Origin: Nocardioidaceae bacterium
GTDB taxonomy: Bacteria > Actinomycetota > Actinomycetes > Propionibacteriales > Nocardioidaceae
Reading direction: 5' to 3'
Length of the DNA stretch: 64,000 bases
Assembly (NCBI GenBank): GCA_017744365.1
Contig: JAGIBL010000002.1
Span: 620,001-684,000 of the forward strand
Part shown: positions 16,334 through 23,177 of the stretch, one piece after another
How positions within the stretch are numbered: position 1 is the stretch's first letter
Layout: each line of letters opens with the position of its first letter
Notes under the pieces: generated by a model
The model's database searches: none
What the model was told of the DNA's origin: nothing
The model's input: the letters and a program-made list of their open reading frames with translations, nothing else
Translations under genes and position numbers: made by a program

Positions 16334-17132
16334 AGCCGGCCCCGGCCAGCTCGCGTGCGAACCGCTCGAGGAGCTCGCGATTGCGCTCCACCAGCTGCGA
16401 ACGCCGCTTCGCGAGCTCGGAGCCCATGGTGTTGAAGTACCCTCTCGTGCACTCCGCGTAGATGGACGCGTACCGCAGGGAGTCGGCTCTCGTCGTACCG
16501 TCCGCGGACATCTCGATGTTCACCGACCGCAGGTACGTCGTCGGGTCGGCGTCGTCGACGGTGAGCCCGGACCGGTCCCGCAGGCAGGCGGCCGCGTGCG
16601 CCTTGGTCGCGGCCAGTGCCGTGCTCTCGGCCTGGGTGGTCTCGGCCAGCACGGTCCAGTCGTGGAACAGGTCCCGCCAGTCTTCGTACGCCGCCAGCCC
16701 CGGAAGGAGGTCCTGGCAGTCCGGCCCGACCGTCGCGAGCGCCTTGTCGCGCTCGTCGACCTCGTCGTTGAAGCCCTTCTGGGCGATCAGGTCCAGGTCC
16801 GGAAACAGGTCCTGGGCGAACCGGTCGGAGGTCATCTCGATCGGCGGCGGCGTGCCGCCGCACTTCTCGATGGCCAGTCCCAGGCTGAACGCGTTCACCC
16901 GCATGGCGCGCTTGATCTCTCGCCCAGGGATCGGGAAGGCACCGCTGATCACGTCACGCAGGATCTGCGGATCGGTCGGTCCTGAACCGTCGTCCGGAGC
17001 GGTGCTCGTGGCCGACGCCCCCGGTCGTTCCCGACCGGGGGGTCGGCCGTCATCCGAAGGGTCGGACGTCTGCCCGCAGCCCACCAGGAGCGACACCGTC
17101 GCGGCAGCGACCGCGACCTTGCGGAATCTCAA
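16323..17132 (-). CDS. Putative lipoprotein of the ABC exporter operon
   Basis: A 269-residue predicted lipoprotein: basic MRFRK, hydrophobic core and lipobox LLVGC with Cys19 as the lipidated residue, then a Ser/Pro/Gly-rich linker to about residue 50 and a helical domain. I do not recognise the family. The start codon is TTG at 17130-17132, chosen because it gives a complete signal peptide with GGAAGGG about 11 bases upstream. It lies between the small secreted protein gene and the fusion-like gene, so it probably works with the exporter, for instance as a substrate-binding or immunity factor. Confidence 0.75.
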   Translation of the reverse strand: MRFRKVAVAAATVSLLVGCGQTSDPSDDGRPPGRERPGASATSTAPDDGSGPTDPQILRDVISGAFPIPGREIKRAMRVNAFSLGLAIEKCGGTPPPIEMTSDRFAQDLFPDLDLIAQKGFNDEVDERDKALATVGPDCQDLLPGLAAYEDWRDLFHDWTVLAETTQAESTALAATKAHAAACLRDRSGLTVDDADPTTYLRSVNIEMSADGTTRADSLRYASIYAECTRGYFNTMGSELAKRRSQLVERNRELLERFARELAGAGYVP

Positions 17133-17172
17133 CGTGGGGACCCTTCCTGTCGCTCGGGCGTCGCGCGGGCGC

Positions 17173-17547
17173 CTAGTACTCGGACTTGATCGACTGCGAG
17201 TACGTCTGGCTCTGGCCCCTCAGCCGGCGATCGGTGACCGTGTCGCCGACGATCTTCCCGCCGGACAGCGAGGCGGTGGTGACGGTCTTCCAGCCGTAGG
17301 TGCTGTACTGCCATGCGCCTTCCTTGTAGAACCGGCCTCGCACGTCGTCGGTCCGGAGGTCAGCCTGCCACGCCCACAGACCGTCGCAGCCGGTGTTGGC
17401 GTCGAACTCGGTGGAATTGCTGAGGGACACGGCGTACGTCTTCCAGGTGGTGCTGCACGCCGCGTGGGCCGGCGCGATGGCGACCACCGGAACGCCGAGA
17501 GCGATCGCGGCCGCTCCCGCGAGCCTGGCTTTCGATGCGAACTTCAC
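17173..17547 (-). CDS. Small secreted cysteine-containing protein, candidate exporter substrate
   Basis: A 124-residue precursor: signal peptide of about 29 residues (VKFASKARLAGAAAIALGVP... cut after AHA), then a mature part of about 95 residues with two cysteines (ACSTT and NTGCDG), five tryptophans, many tyrosines, serines and threonines, and a C-terminal KSEY. GTG start at 17545-17547 with GGGGAAG upstream. It heads the operon with a lipoprotein and a MacB-like exporter. That arrangement, and the small aromatic Gly/Ser-rich mature chain, recall lactococcin-972-type bacteriocin loci, but I see no clear match to that family. Function unknown. Confidence 0.75.
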   Translation of the reverse strand: MKFASKARLAGAAAIALGVPVVAIAPAHAACSTTWKTYAVSLSNSTEFDANTGCDGLWAWQADLRTDDVRGRFYKEGAWQYSTYGWKTVTTASLSGGKIVGDTVTDRRLRGQSQTYSQSIKSEY

Positions 17548-17597
17548 TGTCTTCCCCTACCTGCCGCGGGCCGCCCTGACGCGGCCACCGTGCGCAC

Positions 17598-17627
17598 TGT
17601 CTAGAAGGGGGCGTCTCGAATTGTCAA
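17598..17627 (-). promoter_or_regulatory. Promoter of the secreted-protein/exporter operon
   Basis: On the minus strand a consensus TTGACA (17627-17622) is followed after 18 bases by TAGACA (17603-17598), about 50 bases before the GTG at 17547. The stretch 17600-17660 is unusually AT-rich for this region. Confidence 0.6.
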
Positions 17628-17698
17628 GATTGATCTGCATGTTAGACAAAAGATACCCGAAGGTCCCCGGAACTGCCAGCGCTGCCGCGGCTGGGGCC

Positions 17699-18103
17699 TC
17701 AGCGACGCCAGCGGCGGACGGCGCCCCACCAGACGAGGTAGGCCAGGGAGCCCGCGCCGACCACGACGGCCATGACCCAGCCGTCGTCACCCTCCTCGTA
17801 CACCGCGTACGCGTCGCCCGCCAGCCACTGCACCCGGGCGATGTCCCCGACCCCGGTGATGCCCGGTCCCTGGTAGGCGACGTCGTGGCGGGTGAGGCCG
17901 CGGTCCTCGCTGACGAAGGTGCCGGTCCAGTCGCAGTCGTTCTTGTGGCAGTGCTCGAACTCGGCCGTGAAGGTGCCGAACGTGCCCTCGTTCCGCGCGG
18001 CGTCGATCATCGTCGGCAGGCTCCAGGCCACCAGCAGGAGCAGGCCGCAGCAGACCGCGAAGATGCCCCAGCGCCCCATCCACTCGCTGAAGCGGTTCGT
18101 CAC
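17699..18103 (-). CDS. Small membrane protein of unknown function
   Basis: A 134-residue protein with two predicted membrane helices: about 12-30 (WGIFAVCCGLLLLVAWSLP) and about 108-126 (GWVMAVVVGAGSLAYLVWW). Between them is an extracytoplasmic loop of about 75 residues with a CHKNDCDW pair of cysteines. Family not recognised. The GTG at 18101-18103 overlaps the stop of the preceding small gene by 4 bases, so the two are coupled. Confidence 0.7.
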   Translation of the reverse strand: MTNRFSEWMGRWGIFAVCCGLLLLVAWSLPTMIDAARNEGTFGTFTAEFEHCHKNDCDWTGTFVSEDRGLTRHDVAYQGPGITGVGDIARVQWLAGDAYAVYEEGDDGWVMAVVVGAGSLAYLVWWGAVRRWRR

Positions 18104-18504
18104 TCCGGCGCCTGCGCCACGTCCGGATCAGCGTCCGGGTCCACGTACGGCGGCAGCTGCGCGAGCGCGGCCTGCACCAGCGCCACCCTCGCGAGCACGG
18201 TCGCCTTGCGGCGAAGCCGGCCACCCTCGTCCCCGACGTGCTCCTCGACGGCGGCCTTGATCTGCGACATCCCGTACGACGGGCGCTCACCGTGCACGCG
18301 GGGAACGTCCGGCAGCGAGGCCAGCACCGGCAGCACCTGGCCGCCGAGCGAGTCGAGCACCTGGTAGCGCCCGTACCCGCCAAGGTCGCGCCAGACGTCC
18401 TCGACGTCGACCTTCCCCTTGCGGATGTCCTTGTTCTGCGCGGCCAGGGTCGCTTTGGCGACGCCGGTCAGTGCGATCGTCAGCTCGGACTCGGAGAGTT
18501 GCAC
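18100..18504 (-). CDS. Conserved-looking small cytoplasmic protein of unknown function
   Basis: A 134-residue protein without signal peptide, mostly helical, with an Asp/Pro-rich C-terminus (VDPDADPDVAQAPE). GTG start at 18502-18504. Family not recognised. It is translationally coupled to the two-helix membrane protein downstream, and 21 bases separate it from the end of the Ig-like secreted protein gene, so the three could be co-transcribed. Confidence 0.65.
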   Translation of the reverse strand: MQLSESELTIALTGVAKATLAAQNKDIRKGKVDVEDVWRDLGGYGRYQVLDSLGGQVLPVLASLPDVPRVHGERPSYGMSQIKAAVEEHVGDEGGRLRRKATVLARVALVQAALAQLPPYVDPDADPDVAQAPE

Positions 18505-18525
18505 GGGACCAGGATCGCAGTGAGC

Positions 18526-20103
18526 TCAGCGACGCGGCACGCTGGCGACGACGCTTCCCGTGTCGGCCAGCACCGTCGGGGTCCCGGAGTAGCTCAGCCC
18601 GTAGCCGTGCCGACCCGCCCTCGGCCTGGAGATCACGACCACGGCAGTCCCGTTGCGGACCGCGACTCTCGCCTTCACCAGGCGGGAGCCTTCCTTGACT
18701 GTGACCGTCCCGCCCGGGTTGGCGAGACCGGGTACCGCGACGCGGATCGTGAGCACGAGCTGCTTGCGCGCACTCCGGTACGCCGCCCGCGCGGTCACCG
18801 TGGAGACGCGCTTGACCGCCGCGGTCGGCAACGAGGTGGCGACGCCCGACCTGTCGAGCAACCTCGCGGTCACCCGGACACTCAGCGCCTTCCCGACGTC
18901 GGCCGCGGTCGGCCGGTAGGACGGCGCAGTCCCGACGACGGTGATGCCGCGAAGCCACTCGTAGGTGTACTCGGTCCCGGCCGTGAGGCTCCACGCTCCG
19001 GGTGAGGCGATCAGGGTCGAGCCGACCAGGGCCCGCCCCGAGATCGTGGGCTTGCGGAACGCGGTGAGCTGGTTGCTCAGCACCTGGTTCACCCCGGCCG
19101 TGAACTGGTTGGCCTTGACGACCACGGGAGTCGCGCCGGCGAGCGAGGACGCGCCCGGCCAGAAGCTCCGCACGAACGGGCTGCCGCCGCCCGGAGCCGG
19201 GTCGGGCGAGGAGAAGCGCACGAAGTAGCTGCCCGGTCGCAGCGTGGTGATCGCGTAGGCGCCCGCGGCACCGGTCTTGGTGGCGACCTGCTCACCGTCC
19301 AGGTCGTAGACCGTGATCGTGCCGTTCGTCATCGGCACCGTGCCGGTGATCGATCCGGAGATGCCGCCGTTGCGCGTCACCGTCACGTCGGGGACCGTCT
19401 GCAGCGTGCCGCCGATGGTCACCGTCGAGGCACGGGCCCAGGTCGGCTGGTCACCGGAGTAGCGGCCGCCCCAATTGAAGGTCTCGGGCACGACGAAGCG
19501 ATCGGAGAAGACCAGCTTGTACGTCCCGGGCACCGGGGGCCCGGAGGAACCGTCGGTGTCCACGACGTAGCGGCCGTTCCGGTCGGTCACCGCGAACCCA
19601 CCGACCACGCTGTCCCCCTGCAACGGGGTGTTGGTGCGCGCGAGGACCTGGATGCCGCGTGCTGGCTTGCCCGCGGGGTCGTACACGTGACCGACGAGCC
19701 TCGCGTTGGGACTCGTGAACCCCGACTCGAACACCTCGATGTCGCCGAGCGCGCGACTCTCCCCGTCAGCGAGCGTGAGGGGCTTGGAGATGAACGAGTA
19801 CGTGTTGAAGTTGTCCGATCCGGTGAAGATGTAGTCCCCGGCAGGCACCGAGAGCTCGAAGGTGCCGTCCGTCCCGGTAGTGAACTCGTCGACCGGGAGT
19901 CCGGACTGGACAAGCACCGCGGACATCGCGTCGACCGGAACCCCAGCGTCCGTCACCAGCCGGCCGGTGACGGTCGCCGGCGTGGCCGCCGTGGACGGCG
20001 CCGTGAGGGTGATCGACGCAACCATCGCGACGAGCAAGGCGACGAGAGAGCCGCCCCACCGCTTGGTGCGCAGGGTGGAGCCGGCCGAGGTGAGTGTGCG
20101 CAT
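18526..20103 (-). CDS. Large secreted protein with carboxypeptidase-regulatory/Ig-like repeats
   Basis: A 525-residue secreted protein: signal peptide to about residue 40 (cut near STAA), then several carboxypeptidase-regulatory-like beta modules, recognised by patterns such as TGRLVTDAGVPVDAMSAVL, TGTDGTFELSVPAGDY, GKPARGIQVLA and TDRNGRYVVD. A C-terminal part has an Ig-like motif (YEWLRGITVVGTAPSYRPTAADVGKALSV) common in actinobacterial surface proteins. No enzyme motif is visible, so it is probably an adhesive or structural exoprotein. ATG at 20101-20103 with a good TGGAGG ribosome site. Confidence 0.85.
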   Translation of the reverse strand: MRTLTSAGSTLRTKRWGGSLVALLVAMVASITLTAPSTAATPATVTGRLVTDAGVPVDAMSAVLVQSGLPVDEFTTGTDGTFELSVPAGDYIFTGSDNFNTYSFISKPLTLADGESRALGDIEVFESGFTSPNARLVGHVYDPAGKPARGIQVLARTNTPLQGDSVVGGFAVTDRNGRYVVDTDGSSGPPVPGTYKLVFSDRFVVPETFNWGGRYSGDQPTWARASTVTIGGTLQTVPDVTVTRNGGISGSITGTVPMTNGTITVYDLDGEQVATKTGAAGAYAITTLRPGSYFVRFSSPDPAPGGGSPFVRSFWPGASSLAGATPVVVKANQFTAGVNQVLSNQLTAFRKPTISGRALVGSTLIASPGAWSLTAGTEYTYEWLRGITVVGTAPSYRPTAADVGKALSVRVTARLLDRSGVATSLPTAAVKRVSTVTARAAYRSARKQLVLTIRVAVPGLANPGGTVTVKEGSRLVKARVAVRNGTAVVVISRPRAGRHGYGLSYSGTPTVLADTGSVVASVPRR

Positions 20104-20474
20104 GAAGCCTCCAGAGAAAGGACGGCCCACGCGCTTCGGGAGGGGCTGGACCGAGGCCGCCACGGTATCCCGGGGAGGGGGCGGGGGTTGGTGGTTCGGG
20201 GAGGTCTGCGGGGTCGATCCGCCCACCCCCGGCTGTGGTGCCTGCCTCTCCCGCCCGGCAAGGCCTGGCTGGCGAACTGGGCTTCCGGCGTTAGCCGAGT
20301 GTTGACCAGTTCGCTCTGGTCCCCGCGTACCTGGCTCTCGCATATCCGAAAGGCCGGACGCGATCCGCTGCAGAGCTCGCTTGCGACACGTCTTATCGGT
20401 CCAAAGTGACGCGCCTTCAGGTGGCTCCCTAGCCGCTCAACGTGGACGAGATCTGCTTGGGGCACTGCATGCCT
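20104..20474. other. Intergenic stretch at the left edge of the Ubl island
   Basis: 371 bases without a credible gene. The right-hand end (from about 20340) is where GC content falls. It contains a small hairpin GACCAG/CTGGTC near 20310 and probably the promoter of the Ig-like gene on the minus strand. I see no tRNA, integrase or clear direct repeat that would mark an attachment site. Confidence 0.5.
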
Positions 20475-20708
20475 TCAGGACTTGTCCGAAGCCCCGCCTT
20501 CGAGCAGGTCGCGTGCACGCTCAAGATGATCACGCAGATTCTGCTGAAACTCCTTGTCGTCGCGCCTTGCCACGATGTGTTCGCTGATCGCTAGGCGGAT
20601 GACCTCTGCGATCGGCTGAGCATCGACTGCGGCAACCATCTCGAGTGCATCTGCCTGGTCGCGGCCGAGCCGGATCGTCATCGCCTTCGATTCCTTCATG
20701 CCAGCCAT
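20475..20708 (-). CDS. Ribbon-helix-helix (CopG-like) regulator or antitoxin
   Basis: A 77-residue protein with a short basic N-terminus, the strand MTIRLGRDQADALE and two helices ending SEHIVARR, the pattern of a dimeric RHH DNA-binding domain, then a charged helix. ATG at 20706-20708 follows GGGGG; a second ATG at 20699 (MKESKAMTIRL) is also possible. It is divergent from the ubiquitin-like operon, and a perfect palindrome lies between the two, so autoregulation and control of the operon are likely. No toxin gene is adjacent, which argues for a regulator rather than an antitoxin. Confidence 0.8.
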   Translation of the reverse strand: MAGMKESKAMTIRLGRDQADALEMVAAVDAQPIAEVIRLAISEHIVARRDDKEFQQNLRDHLERARDLLEGGASDKS

Positions 20709-20737
20709 GATCCCCCAACTTGCGGTGTAATGCAACT

Positions 20738-20755
20738 GTGATACCGTGGTATCAC
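20738..20755. promoter_or_regulatory. Perfect palindrome between the RHH gene and the Ubl operon
   Basis: GTGATACCGTGGTATCAC: 8-bp arms around a 2-base centre, placed 21 bases before the Ubl start codon and 29 bases before the RHH start. RHH proteins bind short palindromes of this kind. TGTAAT at 20726-20731 may be the -10 of the Ubl operon, which would put the transcript start inside the palindrome. Confidence 0.65.
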
Positions 20756-20776
20756 GACTACGGAACGGAGTTCCCA

Positions 20777-21064
20777 GTGACTCAAGCAACTGGAGGAGCC
20801 AAGCCGGCTCCTCACATCAACATCCAGATCGACCGCGAGCACTTCTCGGTCGATGTCGAAGCTTTGACCGGAGCGCAACTCCGAGCTCTTCCCGACCCAG
20901 ACATCCCCGAGTCGCGGGACCTTTTTCAGGTGGTCCCCGGGGGTCAGGACCACAAGATCGCACCCGGTGAAACTGTGACGTTGAAGTCTGGGATGCGCTT
21001 CTTTTCAGCGCCTGGACAGATCAACCCGGGCTCCAGTGCCGTGGCGCTGGATCTACGCATCTAG
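20777..21064 (+). CDS. Ubiquitin-like protein (multiubiquitin-family Ubl, single domain)
   Basis: A 95-residue protein with one beta-grasp domain of the bacterial multiubiquitin type (about 12-80). The family pattern is visible: INIQIDREHFSV strand, LTGAQLRAL helix, DLFQVVPGG, I-A-P-G-E-T-V-T-L turn and GMRFFSAPG final strand. The chain continues as QINPG and then 10 more residues (86-95, ending LDLRI), so the conjugation-type C-terminal glycine is not at the end and would need trimming. GTG at 20777 was chosen for the GGAG 6 bases upstream; a longer in-frame ATG at 20720 would run across the palindromic operator. It is first in a five-gene operon with E2, JAB-E1, DUF6527 and protease genes. 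Confidence 0.88.
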   Translation: MTQATGGAKPAPHINIQIDREHFSVDVEALTGAQLRALPDPDIPESRDLFQVVPGGQDHKIAPGETVTLKSGMRFFSAPGQINPGSSAVALDLRI

Positions 21065-21079
21065 GGCTCAGGACCTCAA

Positions 21080-21466
21080 GTGCTCCCAGCAGCCGACACT
21101 GCGTTTCTCACGGAACGTGGACTCGAGTTCGACCTCGCCGTCGAGTCGGGAATGGTTTGCCTAGTCATCAAGGACTGGCCGCTGCCTCCCGGATACACGG
21201 TGCAGCACGCCGACCTGTTGCTGCGCTTGAGCCCGACCTATCCCGACACCTGCCCCGACATGTGGTGGTTTTCTCCAGCAGTCGTGCGCGCTGACGGCAT
21301 TGCGATCCCTGCCACTGAGTCGATGGAAACGTACCTGCAGCGCACCTGGCAGCGATGGTCACGCCACTTTGCGGCAGGGCAATGGTTGGTAGGAACCGAC
21401 GGCTTGGAGAGCTACCTGGCCCTCGTTGCCTCTGAGCTCCAAGCCCACTCGGGAGAGGCGGCATGA
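21080..21466 (+). CDS. E2-like ubiquitin-conjugation protein (prokaryotic E2 family E type)
   Basis: A 128-residue protein with the family E core: KDWPLPPGYTVQHADLLLRL, SPTYPDTCPDMWWFSPAV, then WSRHF and WLVGTDGLESYL. In ubiquitin systems the E2 accepts the Ubl from E1 as a thioester and passes it to a target. Only two cysteines exist, Cys27 and Cys58. Cys58 lies in the YPxxCPD strand and not at the usual E2 active-site position after the HPN-like loop, so either Cys58 is a displaced catalytic residue or the protein works without a thioester. GTG start at 21080, 15 bases after the Ubl stop; its stop overlaps the JAB-E1 ATG. Confidence 0.85.
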   Translation: MLPAADTAFLTERGLEFDLAVESGMVCLVIKDWPLPPGYTVQHADLLLRLSPTYPDTCPDMWWFSPAVVRADGIAIPATESMETYLQRTWQRWSRHFAAGQWLVGTDGLESYLALVASELQAHSGEAA

Positions 21467-22851
21467 AGACTTCATTCCAAGGCTGGACCCTAGTTCTCAG
21501 CGAAGACCAGCGGGACGCGATCAAGGCAGCCGCTGGCTTAGACGTGGAGACAGGCGCGGTGCTTCTTTGCCGCCCGTACATCTCTGGTTCACATGCGCGA
21601 CTCATCCTTGAGGAGATCAAATGGGTACCTGATGAGGCCTACGTTGAACGCACTCGTGACCAACTGAGGATCAGCAGTAGCGGGTTTGTTCCGATGCTGG
21701 GCGACGCCGAGGAACGGGGGCTGATCGCCGGTTGGTTCCATACCCATCCAGCCTCGCCAGGCCCAATCCAACACAGCGATCTCGACCGTGTCGTAGACAG
21801 CGACCTCGGGCCGCTTTTCAGGTTGCGCGCGGGCGCTGAGGAATACCTGTCGGTCATTGCGACAACACGCGACGGCACCCTGGAAATGGTCGGCGAGTTG
21901 ACTACCGAGTCGGGCATGACAGTGGATATGGACGCCGTCGTCACCATTGGAGAATCACTTGAGTTGACTCTCAGGAATGAGCACGACCAGACCGAAGTAG
22001 CGAGTGACTTGTATTCAAGGCAGGTCGCAGCTTTCGGAGGACCCGTGCAGCACTCTCTCGGAGCTCTAAAGGTCGGCATCGTTGGCTGTGGTGGCACCGG
22101 GAGTGCTGTCGCGGAGCAACTCACCCGCCTCGGCGTGAGATCTGTCGTACTCGTCGACCCGGAGGTCCTCGATCTCTCCAACGTCACACGCGTTTACGGG
22201 AGTACCCCGAGCGACGTCGGCAAGCCGAAGGTCGAAGTCCTACGCGACCACCTTCTCCGGATTGCCCCCGATGCGCACGTCACCGCAGTCCGCGACTCCA
22301 TCACCAGACAGCGGGCGGCTTCACAACTCTCGGCTTGCGACGTTGTCTTCGGCTGCACCGACGACAATGCCGGACGCATCATCTTGTCGAGGCTAGCCGC
22401 GTACGCCCGCCAGTTGGTTATCGACATGGGGGTGCTAATTACCAGCGATGACGCTGGCACGATCGATGGCATCAACGGCCGCGTCACAATCATGCGCCCA
22501 GGCCAGGCTTGCCTCATTTGTCGAGACCGCGTCGACCTGCAACGCGCCGCCGCCGAGCAACTCCCCGCTGCCGAGCACTCAAGACTGGCGCGCGAAGGGT
22601 ACGCACCCGCGCTCGGAGGAATCCAGCCTGCGGTCGTGTCATACACGTCGATGGTCGCATCAACTGCCGTGGCAGAACTGCTCGAGCACATGATCGGATA
22701 CGGACCAACGCCGCGCCCTTCAGAAATTCTCCTGCGCGCGCACGAACGCGAAACCTCTACCAATAGCGCCAGTCCACGAGCGGGCCACTTCTGCGATCCC
22801 AACGCCGTTAAAGACGAATCAACGTTCCTCGGAAAGGCGTGGATCGAATGA
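21463..22851 (+). CDS. JAB deubiquitinase fused to an E1-like (ThiF) adenylating enzyme
   Basis: A 462-residue two-domain protein. Residues 1-150 are a JAMM/JAB metalloprotease: Glu29, His93 and His95 in FHTHP, Ser105 and Asp108 in HSDLD, a zinc site that hydrolyses bonds after a Ubl C-terminus. Residues 180-430 are an E1/ThiF domain: RQVAAFGG, ATP loop GIVGCGGTGSA (204-214), the DLSNVTR segment with the catalytic arginine, GKPK, and CTDDN. CLIC and a late HFC could form a zinc site or carry the Ubl as thioester. Start ATG overlaps the E2 stop (ATGA). JAB can mature the Ubl and remove it from targets; E1 activates it with ATP. Having both in one chain is typical of some bacterial Ubl operons. 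Confidence 0.93.
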   Translation: MKTSFQGWTLVLSEDQRDAIKAAAGLDVETGAVLLCRPYISGSHARLILEEIKWVPDEAYVERTRDQLRISSSGFVPMLGDAEERGLIAGWFHTHPASPGPIQHSDLDRVVDSDLGPLFRLRAGAEEYLSVIATTRDGTLEMVGELTTESGMTVDMDAVVTIGESLELTLRNEHDQTEVASDLYSRQVAAFGGPVQHSLGALKVGIVGCGGTGSAVAEQLTRLGVRSVVLVDPEVLDLSNVTRVYGSTPSDVGKPKVEVLRDHLLRIAPDAHVTAVRDSITRQRAASQLSACDVVFGCTDDNAGRIILSRLAAYARQLVIDMGVLITSDDAGTIDGINGRVTIMRPGQACLICRDRVDLQRAAAEQLPAAEHSRLAREGYAPALGGIQPAVVSYTSMVASTAVAELLEHMIGYGPTPRPSEILLRAHERETSTNSASPRAGHFCDPNAVKDESTFLGKAWIE

Positions 22852-23168
22852 ATATCGTCCGACGTCTTTTTAGGCGGCGCTGGCGTGTCATGGTCATCCT
22901 GACGGAAGCCGATGACATCGACCGTCCGCTTCCACGGCGCAGAATTCTCTTGGTGGGTTCGATGGATTCACCGAAGTGGGCAATCTTCGAATGTCCCTGC
23001 GGTACGGGGCACGAGATCATGCTGAACCTCGACCAGCGCCGACGCCCGTACTGGACCTTGCGTAACAGCCTTTTCAGCGGAGCGACTCTGCAACCCAGCA
23101 TCGATTCAGCGGAGAGTCACATTCGGTGCCACTACTTCATCCGTCGTGGCAAAGTGCAGTGGGTCTAA
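22848..23168 (+). CDS. DUF6527 zinc-binding protein of the Ubl operon
   Basis: A 106-residue basic protein. After an arginine-rich N-terminus (VRRLFRRRWRVM) it has the DUF6527 pattern: FECPCGTGHEIML, RRPYWTL, PSI, then CHYFIRRGKVQWV. The C-P-C, His and later Cys probably bind one zinc. The family is known mainly from its association with bacterial E1, E2, JAB and multiubiquitin genes, and its role has not been shown from sequence; an adaptor or E3-like function is speculation. ATG at 22848 overlaps the JAB-E1 stop (ATGA), which strongly ties it to the system. Confidence 0.82.
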   Translation: MNIVRRLFRRRWRVMVILTEADDIDRPLPRRRILLVGSMDSPKWAIFECPCGTGHEIMLNLDQRRRPYWTLRNSLFSGATLQPSIDSAESHIRCHYFIRRGKVQWV

Positions 23169-23177
23169 GGAGCAGGC

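Noticed and set aside
20160-20260. A tRNA-like stretch at the island's left side
   Set aside because: No cloverleaf could be folded; the GGGGTCGATCC string lacks the T-loop bases and matching stems.
20475-20708. Toxin-antitoxin pair
   Set aside because: The RHH protein looks like an antitoxin, but no toxin-size gene is adjacent; its neighbour is the Ubl gene on the other strand.
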